Assembly: GCA_947652605.1 (NCBI GenBank)
Contig: OX393579.1
Location: 5,456,001 to 5,520,000 of the forward strand
Direction of reading: 5' to 3'
DNA length: 64,000 nt
DNA from: Elmis aenea
Taxonomy: Eukaryota; Arthropoda; Insecta; Coleoptera; Elmidae
The position numbers and the translations under genes are program-made. Below, one piece after another: positions 1-13,313 of the stretch. The notes beneath the pieces are model-generated. The model did no database searches, was not told the origin of the DNA, and saw only the letters and a program-made list of their open reading frames with translations. Numbering within the stretch: position 1 is the stretch's first letter; each line of letters begins with the position of its first letter.

Positions 1-723
1 TTGATGACATTTATAAAGTTCAACAATTTGTTTTATTTTCAAACTTTAATTGGTTAATTAAAATGGAAAACCTTTCTTCATACACAATTAAAAAATTAAA
101 GAAGCTATTCTAACCGAACAGGCAACCTTTAATTAAAGAAATCTCTAAACAGCATGAAAAATACACTGAAATCTTTCGAGCGACTTTTTTTCGCTCGATT
201 GCACTTCCGATACGCCCAAAGTTTACTTTTTTTTCAAACTGACAAGTCACATAATTCCACGGCACTCCAAGGAATATACGTGTCTGTATTATCACGTGCT
301 GCAAATATTTAAGGAATCGAGATTCTCCGGTCAGCGATTGAGAATTCCCTGCGACCTCCGGAAGCCGGAAATCTCGGCAAATTCTGAAAGGTACTATGTT
401 AATCGAAGTAAAAGTCCTCTTTTTAAAATAGAGTTTCGAGTTCGACTCCAGCAAAACATTCGCGTACTTTACGACGTAGAACGTTCAAATATTTACTTTC
501 CTAGGTGGCTGTGCGCTTAAAATAATACTTTAGGAGTTCACTTGTTAGTTAAAAATTTAAACAATTACTTATTTTACTCAATTACGTAAAGACGACATTC
601 AACCACCTCGTGATAAATATGTAAGTAACCACATTGTCGTCGCTGTAAAGATATGAACGTCTTAACACAACTTCACCAGTCAATCATTAGTTGTTTTGTT
701 GAATTAGGTGATATTATTATATA

Positions 724-1487
724 CAGGGTGGTCCACATAGAAGGGCCACTATTGGGATCTCTTTAAGAGCTACAAAAACGTTTAAACTAGACAAATGGTT
801 CCCCTTTTTGAGACCTACTCAGTGATGCTTTAATATTTTTAAAAAGTTTCTTTGCCCGCTAGATAATAAATAAAAATCAAACAGGGCTTTTTTTATACCG
901 TTAATAATTCGGTTATAATTAATGGTACAGAAATATTTTTGGAAAAAAAGGTGCAGATTTTTTTACTCACTGTAAAATCCAACATTCATTAGTTTTAATA
1001 TTGTTTAAATTCTTGGATAAATTACAAACTTGCAGTTTTTAAATGGAAACCATAGTTGGCCATGACCTCGTGAAAAAGCTTTTTTTTTCTTGCTCTTTTC
1101 AATAATATAATGTAGGTATTTGATTTGATATTTAGTCTCAAAACAAATAAAATTCATCAAAAAGTAACCATGAAGCTAGAGAATGCCATGAATTTAAACA
1201 ATATTGAAACAAACTAATGATTTCACTTTATAGTGCGTAAAAATATCTACAAGTTTTTTCCCCAAAAGTATTCCTGTGCCACCAAGTACAACCGAGTTGT
1301 AAACAATTTTAAAACATGCTCATTTTGATTTTGGTTTATTGTCTAGCGTGCCATGGAACTTTTTTAGAACATTAAAGCATCACTAAGTAGGTCTCAAAAA
1401 GGGGAACCATTTGTCTAGTTTAAACTTCTTTGTAGGTCTTACCATTTACGAGACCCCAATAGTGGCTCTTCTATGTGGATCACCCTG
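724..1487. mobile_element. foldback (full-length palindrome) element, GGTGGTCC family
   Basis: The element begins CAGGGTGGTCCACATAG and ends with the near-perfect reverse complement. Both sides are flanked by TATA (720-723 and 1488-1491), so the target duplication is TA or TATA. Similarity between the arms is not confined to the ends. It continues inward, with drift, for about 330 bases per side, so the 764-bp element is essentially one imperfect hairpin. It encodes no protein. Its termini match the elements at 35471-36576 and 44408-45188. A TA duplication fits a Tc1/mariner-type or similar transposase, but the superfamily cannot be assigned from this copy. Confidence 0.85.
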
Positions 1488-3708
1488 TATATTGCAAAAT
1501 TTTATTTCCAAAAGAATTATCAAAGTGGTTGTCTCAGATTAAAACAGACTCTAACTTTTCTTTTGTATTATTTAATATCTCCTCTATCTTTTTCTCTCAG
1601 TAAAAACGACGGCTAAATAAATTTCAAATAAAAAATGTATTGAGTACTTATCACTCTGTAAGGATAAAAACAAAAATGTACCTAAAGGTACTTTAGATAA
1701 CACATAATGTCACTGCAACCCAACAACGCAAATATTCATCGATTTAAGCTTCTTTTTTTAATTCCTTACTGACATTAAAAATAACCCAAAATTACAGAAA
1801 AAAAAGCTTTCCTTAACAATACAGCCTTAAGTTTTAATTTAAAAAAAAACAAACACTTTTTCACAAAATTATATTTGATTTTTGTAAAAACCTCGTTTTT
1901 AAAATTATAAACGCAGATTAAATTAATTTCTACAATAAAAAATCTGCGTATCCAAAAACCTGATCCAACTTATTTAATTCGCTTTTGAAAAGTGATTCCA
2001 CGCCATGTTTTAAACTTGATGACAAAAAAAACATATATTATTTATTTTTCTATAAAAACATACAATCTCTATTTTAATCACTTACTCACTTGAGTCACTT
2101 GACTGTTGAAAATTTTCCAGCTCTTTTTCAATTGCTTCTAAACGACATTTAAACCCAACTTAAACAACTGAATTTTATTTTTGTACTGTTTGAAAATCAA
2201 GTGTCTGTTGCAGCACGTAATTCGTTTATTCTCGCTAGAAAACTGTGCACAGAACAAATCACTTATAACCCTGTACATTTATGGCATAGCTGCTATGCTT
2301 TGAACATGTAGCAGCGCGCACACAAGGGGAAAATCATTCGCTTACTTGATGTAACATGTAACTTATATACACATAGCTGTGGTTATAGGAAATAAACGGA
2401 AATTTTGTCTATTAAAATCTACAATTAACACGCTTAAGGACCAAAATATAACTTATGTAGTGTTGTTCCTTGCATTATATGTATGAACTTGATAAAAGAT
2501 TGGCAAAAAAGTATAAACATTGATTGTTTTCTACGACCTACAAAACTTCCGTCACAAAATACAAATAAGTATCGATTATTGTAATTTGTTAAAGCCACAA
2601 TAGGAATAAAAGCATAACCGCAATCGTTTCTTACAAAAAATGCAACTACCTAACCAATTATTTTCATATTCCAGCCTAGGGGTGTCCTTTATGATATTCA
2701 ATAAAGGCTGATTTTTCTTTCTTATCGAAAGTACAATAAGCAAGAACGTAACTAAGTATTCATCTATTGCTTTTTATTTCTCTCTAGATATTGCTGCATC
2801 ATCAGATAATGCCTAAGTTGTTCCATAACAGATGGCACAATTTAAAATGCAAATAATAACAAATTTCTTAAGATGCAACGCTGTAGAAAGAACACGGTTA
2901 TGAAACCTTTTTCATAGCCCGGCATAACAAAATTTAAGAGCAAATATTTCGTAAAAAAAATTAAATGTATTCACTTTGAAATCTGTCGAACAGGTTTTTC
3001 AAAGACGAAGTTAAATGTTCAATTTTCTGTGTAGTTGCTTGGCATTTCACTATATTTTCTTACTGTACAGGGTGGGAAAATTTCGATGTTTTCATAGGGA
3101 ATCTCGGTAACTATAAGAGGTATCAAAAAACGGACCGCGCATCCTCGATCTCTTTTTTCGAGAAAAAGTTAATGGTGAAAACTAAAATTGGTTATCGTCT
3201 TTTGTTTTCGAGTTATCACCGATAACTCGATTTTTCGACTTTTCGTTTTATGACTAAGTATATCTTCTTCTTAAAAATAATGATATCTATCTAAAGAGAG
3301 GCGAAATTCTACACCAATATAGGCTAAATTATTTCGAAAATAAACAAATATAAAAATTGGTTTTTACACTTTTTCATTTTGAGTATAACTAGGTTTTTTC
3401 CGTTTATTTTTGAAATGGTTTGGGGTTGTGTAAAATTTAACAAGGAATTAACCAACTCTGCAACTTTTATTGCTTTTGATATATCACTCTTAAGAAAGTA
3501 TGGTGCAATACCCTGTAAAAAAGTTTATTAAAAAATAATCTTTATTTAGAAAGAAGGCCTCATATATGGCCAACTATATTTTGAAGTATGTGTTTACAAT
3601 TATATGCACATAATTAACAATTATATTGTAGATGATTATTTTAATAAACAGATATTATAGTTGTGTGTTCAATGTATACTACTAAAAATGGAACTACAGT
3701 GACTATAC

Positions 3709-4198
3709 AGGGTGTTTCAAATTTGAGGTTCAACATAGGAACAAAAGACTTAATAATATTGCTCGTTTTAGATTTCCTATGCACTAATAACCTAAAATCC
3801 TTATAATTGCTGTAAAATTATTGATAATAGTAACAGTACATGACAAATTTGAAAATTTTGTTGCATTTTAGATAGGCTAATATTTAATGGCGATAGCAAT
3901 TGCCAGAAAAATTGCTATGTTTGATTTATTGAGATCATTTTTTTAGTCGTATTAACGATTTATTTTACCTTTGTGTAACACTTTTGCACTATATTCTTAT
4001 GCAAAAATCTAATATATCTCTCACAAGAAACATATAAATAGGCGGGTGTTATTATTTTTTAAATATTGAAAAAAAATAAAGCAAAAATGAAGAAATAAAT
4101 TTTTAATTATTTTTTTGAATCACTTTTGAACTAAAAGTGCCAGACAATTTTCTTTTTAGATTTAAATTTAGCACTAAAGCGTCTACTGAAACACCCTG
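3709..4198. mobile_element. possible short-TIR element with CAGGGTGTTTCA ends
   Basis: A left end CAGGGTGTTTCA follows TATA near 3709, and an inverted copy closes near 4198. Only about 12 bases are clearly inverted, and a second inverted end near 5250 fits the left end slightly better (CAGGGTGTTTCAAATT). The true right boundary is therefore uncertain. A further end of the same style lies near 4494. No coding content was seen. Confidence 0.4.
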
Positions 4199-5355
4199 CA
4201 TTCATAATCCATTGCTAAGCAAAGGCGCATAAAGTACCTGATTCATCCCCTACTCTATTTCATTTGTTTTTAAGATTTTGTAAATCTTGTGACTTTTTCT
4301 CTTAACCACATTCCAATATCAGTTTGGAGCATAAAAACATACAATACGCCATGATTTTTTAATAGGAAGTTATAGACCGGAACCTTTTAAACTGAAGATA
4401 AATTTATTTACCATACTTGCTAGAATTTAGAATTGATATAAGTCCGTCTCTGATATATACGAACATACTTCCAGATAGACTAAACATACAGGGTGTATAT
4501 AAAGTTATATATAAAATTGTTGTATTATAGATATTATTTTCAGCTTCTATTCTCTGCTGAGACCTTTTACATATCTTTAAAATTAATGTGACGCTATTAC
4601 GAATTAAAAAGTTTTTATTGTATATACGAGTACAAGAATCTGTAATTAAAACTTGACATTTTACCCGACTCATATAAATACCGATTACTGTACAAAATAG
4701 ATGTTTTATAATCTTAAAAATGTAACCGAAGAACATATATGTTTATAGAAATGCAATGAAGTTGAAAATAAATTTTAAATCACTTTTTAATGTTTTTCTA
4801 TCTATCTCCAAAATGAAAAATAGTGAAAATAGTAGGCCTGTGCAAATGTTTTGAAATTTTCATTAACGGTTTTAGAGAACCGCCAGTAAAACTATAATCT
4901 TGGAAAATACAGAGGTCGCTCATAATAAAAAATATCTGTGAGCAAAAAAAAATAAAAAATTTACATGAACAATTATGACGTCTAGAAACATTTTCAGTAG
5001 GAAATAGTTCTAATTTAATTGAAAATATTTTTGCCTCCCATATAACAAAAAATGTATATCGATTTCAAAAATGTCGTTTAAGGTATAATATTTAAAATTT
5101 CATAGAAGCTACTTTAAGAAATTATTACAACTTGATATGACATAAGATCAAAATAAGTTAGAAATACTCATAAAAGGACATTGTTATATTTCATTGGCTA
5201 ACGGTCAAATTGATCAGTACAGTTAAGCCCAGAATTTGAAACACCCTGTAGCCTGTATACATTACCTTGGTTTGTATAACACATATTTAACGTAGGTAAA
5301 ATTATAAGACAATTTCAATTCATATAAAAAACTTTATTAACTGCTAATAAAAAAA

Positions 5356-8300
5356 TTAAACATTACGAACTTTTTTCGTTTCTTTTTCTAACAAAATTCT
5401 TTTAAACAAAATCGATTTATCACCTGACAAATTCAACGTTTTGAACTGTTTATTATTCCACGACAGTTCCTGAATGTTACTCCAATAACGTTCATTTGTT
5501 GGGATGTTAATTTTATTCAACAAACTATTAGATATGTTTGGTACGATTGGTTGAAGAAGTATGCCCGATATTCGTAGAGTCTCTAGCGCAATATGCAGGA
5601 CGACGTTCAGCTGATCGGAGCTTTTAGGATTTTTCTTCAATTCCCAGGGCTTTAGAGTCTCGAAAAATAAATTTGCATTGTGCAAAGTTCCTAAAACGGC
5701 ATCAACAGATTTGTAAAAATTGAAGTCTTCGTAATGTCGACGGCAGGTCTCTGAAAGAGGAAACAAAACCCGAATAAGCACTTGTGATTCGATTATTGGA
5801 ACTGATCGAAGTACAAAAGTTGTATCACTATTTATTTCAAAATTGTCTCTGAGAAGGCATAATGCCAGATGTCGATAATGACTTTTATAATACAAGTCTG
5901 AAGTAGTTTTGTTCTTTAGTTGTTAAGAGTTGATTGCGTTGTTAAGATTACATGACACATGACCATAATATTTAACTTGTTTAGAATATTATTTTAGTTT
6001 TACATTATTGTTGACCGTTCGTCGCCTGAGGGTTATTTTGTTCCATACGCCATTTTGCGGCATATTGACTTATCATTATCAAAATTATGTTGAAAGTGTT
6101 CCATATTCTTCAACATAATTAAAATTTGAATACTTTGCCTAAAGTTCTGAGTGTTCCTTATCAAAAAACCTATTGACGAATAGTAGTTTTATTTGTTCCA
6201 TGTCCTTACAATGTTGTCATAACATGTTTAACGTGTTCCTTGTTCAAAATATAGCTATAACTATATATATAAATAGAAAAATAGTACATAATTAATTTTC
6301 AAACAATATTTGCGTTATTTGTTTTGATTTACAGAATATGTTTGCTTTGCCTAAAGAGGAAATTTCAATTTTTTCTATTAACGTAAATATACTGCTACAA
6401 TTTAACTGCCCATTGAAGTTTTAGTAAAATTACTTGTTGTGTATTATGGAACGAAGCCACAGCTGAAAGAGCTAGTAACAATACTGCCCAAAGGACAAAG
6501 AGATCACACTTGGAGTTTTTCTAGATATCGAGGGGGCGTTTGATAATGTCTCCCCGAGATCGATACGAAATGCAGTGGAAAGCAGAGGAATACATTCTAC
6601 AATTTGTAAATGGATTTCCGAAATGCTTAAACACAGAAATGGAAAGATAAAATCAGTTGAAGCAAAAATACAAGAAAGACAGCTAGGATGGTTGGATCAC
6701 ATTTATATGAAAGAAAAAAGGTTAACTAGAAAAGCCTATGAAGCAAGATCACAGGGAAAAACAAAAGAGGTAAACCGAGAAAAACCTGGCTAGACGAAGT
6801 TAAAAAAACAGCAACGGATAGAAACATCAAATGGAAAGATATAAAATAGCAAGCACAAGACAGAAAAACATGTAAAAAGTCAGCACAATACAACTCAATA
6901 GTCCCACACCTAACAGTAGAAGGGCTCATGACTAAATAAAATAATAAAAAGCAGCTTCATCTCTTTGTTTAAACAAAATACCTTCACACAAATTAAACGA
7001 ATCTGAAGAAAAACTTTGTTAAGTTCAGAAAAGCATTTGATGGAGAATTTACTCATATAAATTTGTTTAGAGAGTTTGAAAATGGATTTAAAAAAATCAA
7101 AACCTTTTAATCTACCGAAAATACTAAAATGCTGACGTAAATTTACTTTAACTGGCGAAAAAAAAAATATTGTCTTTTTTTTAAATATGTTGTCTTTGAA
7201 CTAAGGGAAAGGTCTTTTAAAAAATAAAGTTTACAATAAACTGTTCAACTATGATACCTATTCCAATACATTTTTGTTGTTAAATTTGCCGTGTTTTAGA
7301 TTAAAAGTATCTAATAATTAACACATCATGTTTATGAAAAGTCAACTACATTACCTACTTAAGTTATTAGACACAGACAAAAGTCTTTAATTGACTGCCG
7401 TTTTGCTAATAATATCTGCGTTTTTTGTCATAGGCAATTTATCTATTGATAACGACAACGAATATAATATTTTTTTATTTTCCGGGTTTCCTGTTACTTG
7501 TTTAAAATCGAATATAGATTGAGTATATCCTGTGAAACATCCAACATTTACATAATGGCACACTCTTATGTATTTGCACGATATAGCACGCAAACCAATA
7601 CAAACGGCGGCACTTTCATATTTTTTATTCGCCAAGTTTATCCAAGCCGGATAAAATTCAATATCTCTTCCGACAAGTGCGAAAGAATAAAGAAAATGAA
7701 TCAGCAATTTCCTTTAGTAACTTCATTTGAATCCCAGAGATAAACGCGATTGGCAAAAAATAAATGGAGTTGAAATGAAAATCCCGAGTAACAATATCTT
7801 AAAATTAATTTGAGTTGTCCTACCTGGCAGCGCGCTGACAGATTCTATCAATTTCTTTGTCACGTCCAAGCGGGCTATGGTTTGAAAAGCTTCTGGATCG
7901 ATCCCCGGGAATACCTGATTGGGATTTAAAGCAGTGGCGCAGCAACGGCTTAATAAATTACCTAAAGTATCGGCCAATTCCGAATTCAGAATGCGAATCA
8001 CTTTCGCGTCACTGTAATCTAAAAAGATTCCGAATTAGCAGAACCGAACCCATCGGTTTTATCTACGGTTACGTACTTCCGTCGCTGTGGGCTACGCCTT
8101 CCCTCAATAAAAAATACCTAATTCCGTCTGTGGTGTAGATTTCGCTGCGATTAAAAGGGCACACTACGTTATTTTTGGACTTGGACATTTTTTCTCCATC
8201 GACGGTCCAGTGGGAATGGCACAGTAGAGTTCTGGGAAGTTCTAGATTCGCTGCCATCAAAAATGCAGGCCAATAGACCCCGTGAAATCTTAAACAAAAC

Positions 8301-11300
8301 ACGACTTGAAAGAAAACGTGCTTGCATAATATAACTTATTTAAAGGATTTACACAATTCTTACATCAAACATAAAACCGGGGCATTCGATATACTAGCGG
8401 GCCGACATTGAATTTTTGAGTGGTGGGGAAAAAGGCTGATGCTGAACATACTTCGCTATGGTACTACATGCCTGGCTATAGAATATAACGTAAATTATTA
8501 ATCAAAAAAGACGCGGTTGCCTACCCGAAAACCAAAATTTAAACGAAAAGATATGCGTTTATGAAAAAACTATTTTTGACACTTTACCCTCAGGTCAAAT
8601 AAAACACAAAGCCGTTGACTTCCTTTAAAAACATGAGCCCACATCCGGAAGTATGTTAAATTTTTCGACAGGTCACGGTCATTTATCTTAAATGCCAATA
8701 CATTTTCCATCATGTTCAGAACACCGGCGACTTCTACTTCTTTATTTACATTGATAAATGATACGAAACGAATATTATCGGTACGCTTTGGCTGGAAATC
8801 ACATGTGCATAAGCCTTCTGCGAGCATTACTGTAGGGGAAAATTTACGAGCCAATAAAATATTAAACCATCCATCGCTTTAACGACGCAGAATGATTATC
8901 GCGAAGTCTTCATAAAATACAATGAACAGCTCCAAAGCTAATACTTGACAAATTTTTAATTAATTGGTTGCGGTGAAGAGTATATGTTTAACAAAAAGTG
9001 GTTTATTAGACAACGCTGATTAAAATTCAGTAACAAAAAACTTCTGTTAGGTAATAATGAAGAACAAAAGATGAGACCGTTTCACCTAGCCAACTGGAAA
9101 ATGGAAAAAATAAACATCACGGAGCTAATGTTCGCAGACGACCATGGTCTTAGTCAAAGAAACAGAAAAAAATCTGCAACATAATGTAGAAACTCTAAAC
9201 TTGGAATTGAACAACAGAGAACAAAGGGCCCACGTTTTGGAGTTCCACGAATGACTAATAATTTTTTTTACAAGGAAAAATCAAAAAATCGTCCAAAAAT
9301 TTGATTGCCAAAAATTATAATTTTTGGATTAGCCTGAAAATGTTCAGGTTAATTTAAACAAATATTATGCACATGCGATGGGCCATCCTTCAGGATTTAT
9401 ATTCCTTTCAGAGTCTTATCACTATCATCCATTAAGTAATTGCACAAACTTCACTTTGGTTAGTTTTACAACAACGATTTAAAACCAAACTTAAGCTACA
9501 TAAAGGAAGCAGTACACACAACTTACTTTAAAATATCCTTTCCTATAACTTGCACGTTCGGTGGCCAGCTTTCGATAAACTTGGAGCTTTGTACATCTGG
9601 ATATCCAGCAACGGTTAAGTAATTTATGAGAGCATCCAGCCAGACGTATACAGTTTGAGTTTTATCTCCAGGTACTCTTATGCCCCAATGTACACGTGAC
9701 ATTGGTCTGGATATCGACACATCAGGTAAGTCTTCGTTCGTGATTAAATCCAGCAGGATTTTTTGAAACTTTTTGGGTTTTACGACATTTTCTAAAAGGA
9801 AGCGATAAAAAATTCCGTTTCCTTATGAATGATACACAATTTTAACGAGTTTTTTAAATTGTTGGTGACTCATGGGATTACAAAATTTTACTACCACCCA
9901 CAGACTTTAAAGAAATTTCAAAATACACTTTTTTAAGATCTGTTTACAGCAAGTGTTAACACAAAAATTGTCTTGTTTATTTTTGGCAATCTTAGTTCAA
10001 CACTCACGGTTTTTTTAACCCTCTTAATGTGTTTCGGAGCTAAGAGAAAAATCCATGCCAGGTGCAAAAAAAAAACTGACCCACCAAAATGTTTTTACTG
10101 ATAACTGAAAAGTAGTTTTCGCTTTAAAATTTGACTTCGTAAATAATAAAAATGTAGTTTTATGTGTCCCAAAAATTTAAAATACTGTACCTTGATGTAA
10201 AAGGGCTACAAAATTTGTTCAACAATTGTTAGCCACAAGTAAAATTGAAGCAAAACTTATCAGTAAAAAACGAAAAAGTTGCAACTGTCCTTTATCTAAG
10301 GCCTTTTAAACCAATTCTACTTGCTGCTTTTAAATATTTATGCAAAACTCATTGCCACACTTGGAAAAATATTACACAAAATTATCAGGCATGCAAAAAT
10401 GTATTATAACCCGCGAACATTTTTTCTAGACTAAGAAAATAAATTTTTAACGACCTTTTTTTTAGGGTTTTTGAACGAATTAAAGAAAATTATGTTTTGT
10501 TTACAATCTTCACAGCAATTTTAGAAGCCAATGACAAGAGTTTAGAATTTTTGTTGAAATAACTTGCAAGGCTACACCTCTGATAGTTTTCAAAAGCTTT
10601 GAAAATTAAAAGCTCAACAAAAATTATTTAGTAATTATTGAGCAACTTGCATAAAGTTTTACTGAAAAAAAAAACGAAAACTACTCAAGTTCAGAAATTA
10701 ATCCAAAACATAATTACAGTTAATTAAGGTGACTGTTAAAACTTGATTTAATTAGATTATTTTTCGTTTAGTCTGATCATCATCAATTTCTTTATTTCTT
10801 ATGGACTTCGCATTAAATTTTTACACCAAGTGATGTTACAAAAATTCTGATTACAAGGATAAAACAATGGTATACACTTCGAGCTTTTAAGAAAAATTTT
10901 AACAGCTGTAAAAAGTTCTGTCTCTGAAGCTTTTCATTGTCATTTGCAATTGTTTGGTGATGGTGTTATTCTAATAGAAATTAACACGCCAAAAATTTGT
11001 CCAAAAGGTAAAAGACGACAAAGTATCAAATTAACGAAACTGGGTGTAAATGAAGTGTGGTAGTGTGGTACACCCCCTTTTTTTGCTTGTTTTGATTTTA
11101 GATAAATTAAATTTTAGACATATGATATGAACACAAAACTGGAGTCTTTAAGTACATACACACAATTGTTTCACTTCCGGTTTCTCCGGAAATGACCCCA
11201 ACTTTGTTATTTTAAATGGAACACCACGTATATTTTTACATTTTTGGAAAGAGAAAGCGATTTTGATTACCACACTTCATTTACACTCGGTATAACTAAC

Positions 11301-13313
11301 ACCAAGTCGATTAAAACAGGTCAATTTTTAACTTTATAAGCGTCAAAAAAATGAGCACAATAGGAGGGTTTAAATATTGTGTATTAGTGCTATCGACTGC
11401 ATTTTCGGTAACATCAAAGAAATTTTATAAAGCTACAACTGACTTAACAATTTACAACAGACATAAGTCCTTGAGAAAAGCAAAATTGGAAATTCGAGAC
11501 TGCGTATGAAATTATCACAAGGAAGTCACGTCTATGAATAATTAAAATAATAATTGCATTACTGAATAGAATCTTCGGGATCGTCTTTACATCTTGCAAT
11601 TAATATTACACCCGTCTAAAACAAGGACGTTCTGAAATTATGTAAATTTACCGTTTTTTGTCAACCAACGGACGAGCTCATCCCGTATACTACTAAGTCG
11701 GAATACGTAATTCTGTTCTTCTGTCCATTCAACCGGATGGCCACTTTCTGTTGATACCATTGACTTTTTGCCATCGGGTGTTGTTATCTCTTTAATTTGT
11801 GATTCTACGTAAAACGTTTCGTCAGAAACGCAGTACCATCCCTCATACTTCGATGAATATATAAAACCATTCGTATCTAACAAATTCTGTAAATTGTACA
11901 TTCGTTAAGCTAGATGCAGAACTAACAAACTACTTAATTTAAAATTTGCACCATGATATCAAAACAAAAACAGCAAAAATCTGAGTACCAAATTTTTCAG
12001 CCGGGTTGTAGCGGTTGTTAAAAGGAGACGTTTTCGGAGCAGCTACCGCTCCGCAACTGTTGGGAAAGTAGCGGTTGTTAAAAGGAGACGTTTTCGGAGC
12101 AGCTACCGCTACGTAGCTGAATGCGACCAATAACTCAAGAAATATTAACTTTAGGTATAGGACATGCTTAATGCATTTTAAAGACAATTAAATTTTCTAC
12201 AAGAAAACGTAAAAATATACAGGGTGTTGTATTTCAAACAACAAAGTCGGATGTCGGTTCTCAAAAACCAAACACTCTGTATATTTGAAAATTATGCAGA
12301 GTTATGCAGCTCGTGATGTCAAACAACTTTTGTATTTAAAACTTTTTTGTATCTACTCTGATAACGACGCTATAAAATAAATAAAATACGCTCCCAAACA
12401 TGGCGACCGCTCCGCAACTTTTGGTAACAACTTCGAAGGGCTTAACGATAAAGATTATCTGTGTTTAAATGACACCGAAAAAATACATTTCACAATATTC
12501 TCCAATTCCTAGAGAAATCTAACATAATTCAATCTGATTTCTCGTTTTTGAAAAAAAAGAAAAATTTCGAGAAATCAGACTACCCTCGAAGTCAGGAGGG
12601 CCTAGTGTCACCATGAAACTAAAGATTGACTAGAAAAATATCCAGCAGGAAAACATAAACGCTACTTATTACCATCTAAAGTCGCAAAAATAATCAAGGG
12701 TTTAAAGTTTGGGCGAACCCGGAACCCGGAGTAAGCTGATTTATTTATTTTGCTAATTATATTGTGTCAATTGTTTAAAACTGCAATTTTGCAAAGGAAG
12801 TCCTTAAACCTTATAAAGGTGGACAGAATGTACAGCGCTGCTAGCTAATAAAACGCTAAATCTACATTTTTAGTAAAATTACCCAAAATTTTGCCACGGC
12901 ATTTTCATGTATAGCGTCCGTTGTACGTATAAAATCGGTAAATCCAACACTGAAGGTGTTAGACATTAACTTGTACTTTTCTGAAATATTCGAACAATAT
13001 TCCGGTAACGTGATATTATTTTTTAGTGCAGCTTGTTGAATTTTTGTCCCGTGTTCGTCCGTCCCTGTAGCAAATTTAATCGTGCTCGAAGGATAGACAA
13101 CGTCCTGCCACCTCTGTACGGCGTCGGCGATTACAGACGTGTATAAATGTCCAATATGGGGAGCTACAAGTAATGGTTCTGGTCAAAAATACGGAGCAAA
13201 TGACATTTTGAGGTTAACTTACAAGCATTTACGTAGTATATCGGCGTTGTCACATAAAAATTAAATTGTTTCGTACAGTAATGTCTAACACACGACACTG
13301 CCCTTGAACACAT
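5356..13313 (-). CDS. MARS2: mitochondrial methionyl-tRNA synthetase (7 exons)
   Basis: This class I aminoacyl-tRNA synthetase charges mitochondrial tRNA-Met. Exons in transcript order are 13223-13313, 12883-13163, 11652-11886, 9527-9791, 8077-8288, 7824-8018 and 5356-5750. They join in phase to 557 residues, close to the animal family length of about 590. The start gives an Arg/Cys-rich, acid-free N-terminus ([13 protein letters not shown]) that suits a mitochondrial presequence. Then come the TPIYYVNA strand and the HIGH box (PHIGH) at the start of exon 2, the WYC/SDE region in exon 3, [12 protein letters not shown] in exon 4, and the KMSKS loop ([10 protein letters not shown]) in exon 5. 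Exons 6-7 form the anticodon-binding helical domain. There is no zinc-knuckle C-terminal extension, as expected for the mitochondrial form. Introns carry LINE fragments in the opposite orientation. Exon 7 starts at the acceptor at 5751, not further upstream. Confidence 0.93.
6485..6930 (+). mobile_element. degenerate LINE (non-LTR) reverse-transcriptase fragment
   Basis: In MARS2 intron 6, opposite to the gene. The plus strand reads through [12 protein letters not shown], the A-box of a LINE reverse transcriptase, followed by RGI...WI..ML. It then jumps, still open, to a LGWLDHIYM stretch typical of the C-terminal tail of such polyproteins, and after a frameshift near 6785 to [15 protein letters not shown]. 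The catalytic middle, including the YADD box, is missing, so this is an internally deleted, dead copy. Confidence 0.8.
9060..9240 (+). mobile_element. LINE reverse-transcriptase fragment with FADD box
   Basis: In MARS2 intron 4, plus strand. The frame reads ITELMFADD, the catalytic aspartate box of a LINE reverse transcriptase. After a one-base shift it continues as a [21 protein letters not shown] stretch, the usual sequence downstream of that box. Only about 180 bp survive, with a frameshift and stops. It could derive from the same family as the fragment at 6485-6930, which lacks exactly this part. Confidence 0.7.
12008..12110. repeat. 60-bp tandem duplication with internal inverted ends
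   Basis: In MARS2 intron 2. A block starting TAGCGGTTGTTAAAAGGAGA is repeated at exactly 60-bp spacing (12009 and 12069), almost identically. Each copy opens with AGCGGT and closes with ACCGCT, so each can fold. A partial third match (ACCGCTCCGCAACT) lies near 12407. Confidence 0.8.
12221..12287. mobile_element. short remnant with CAGGGTG / CACTCTG ends
   Basis: A TATACAGGGTGTTG end faces an AACACTCTGTATA end only about 60 bp away, both with TA flanks, in MARS2 intron 2. This looks like a collapsed member of the TA-flanked foldback elements found elsewhere in the window. The interior is too short to assign to a family. Confidence 0.5.

Larger units (their letters stand above)
1..5355. other. 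gene-poor intergenic stretch
   Basis: No coding region here could be supported on either strand. The open frames, such as those at 110-454 and 4404-4736, are short, lack recognisable motifs and have no splice partners. The DNA is AT-rich and carries one complete palindromic foldback element (724-1487), a solo CAGGGTGGGA end near 3068, and several short CAGGGTGTTTC or CAGGGTGTAT ends in both orientations at about 3709, 4198, 4494 and 5250. Any 3' untranslated region of MARS2 would lie just left of 5356, but no polyadenylation signal could be chosen with confidence. Confidence 0.6.

Noticed and set aside
110..454. Open frame of 114 codons on the minus strand
   Set aside because: No family motif, composition like the surrounding AT-rich DNA, overlapping frame on the other strand, and no splice partners.
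7387..7707. 106-codon minus-strand frame in the large MARS2 intron
   Set aside because: No recognisable domain, and including it would break the clean phase between MARS2 exons 6 and 7.
8570..8854. 94-codon minus-strand frame in a MARS2 intron
   Set aside because: Lies between the GKDILK and FHGVYW exons, which join directly in phase and match the family without a gap; no similarity recognised.
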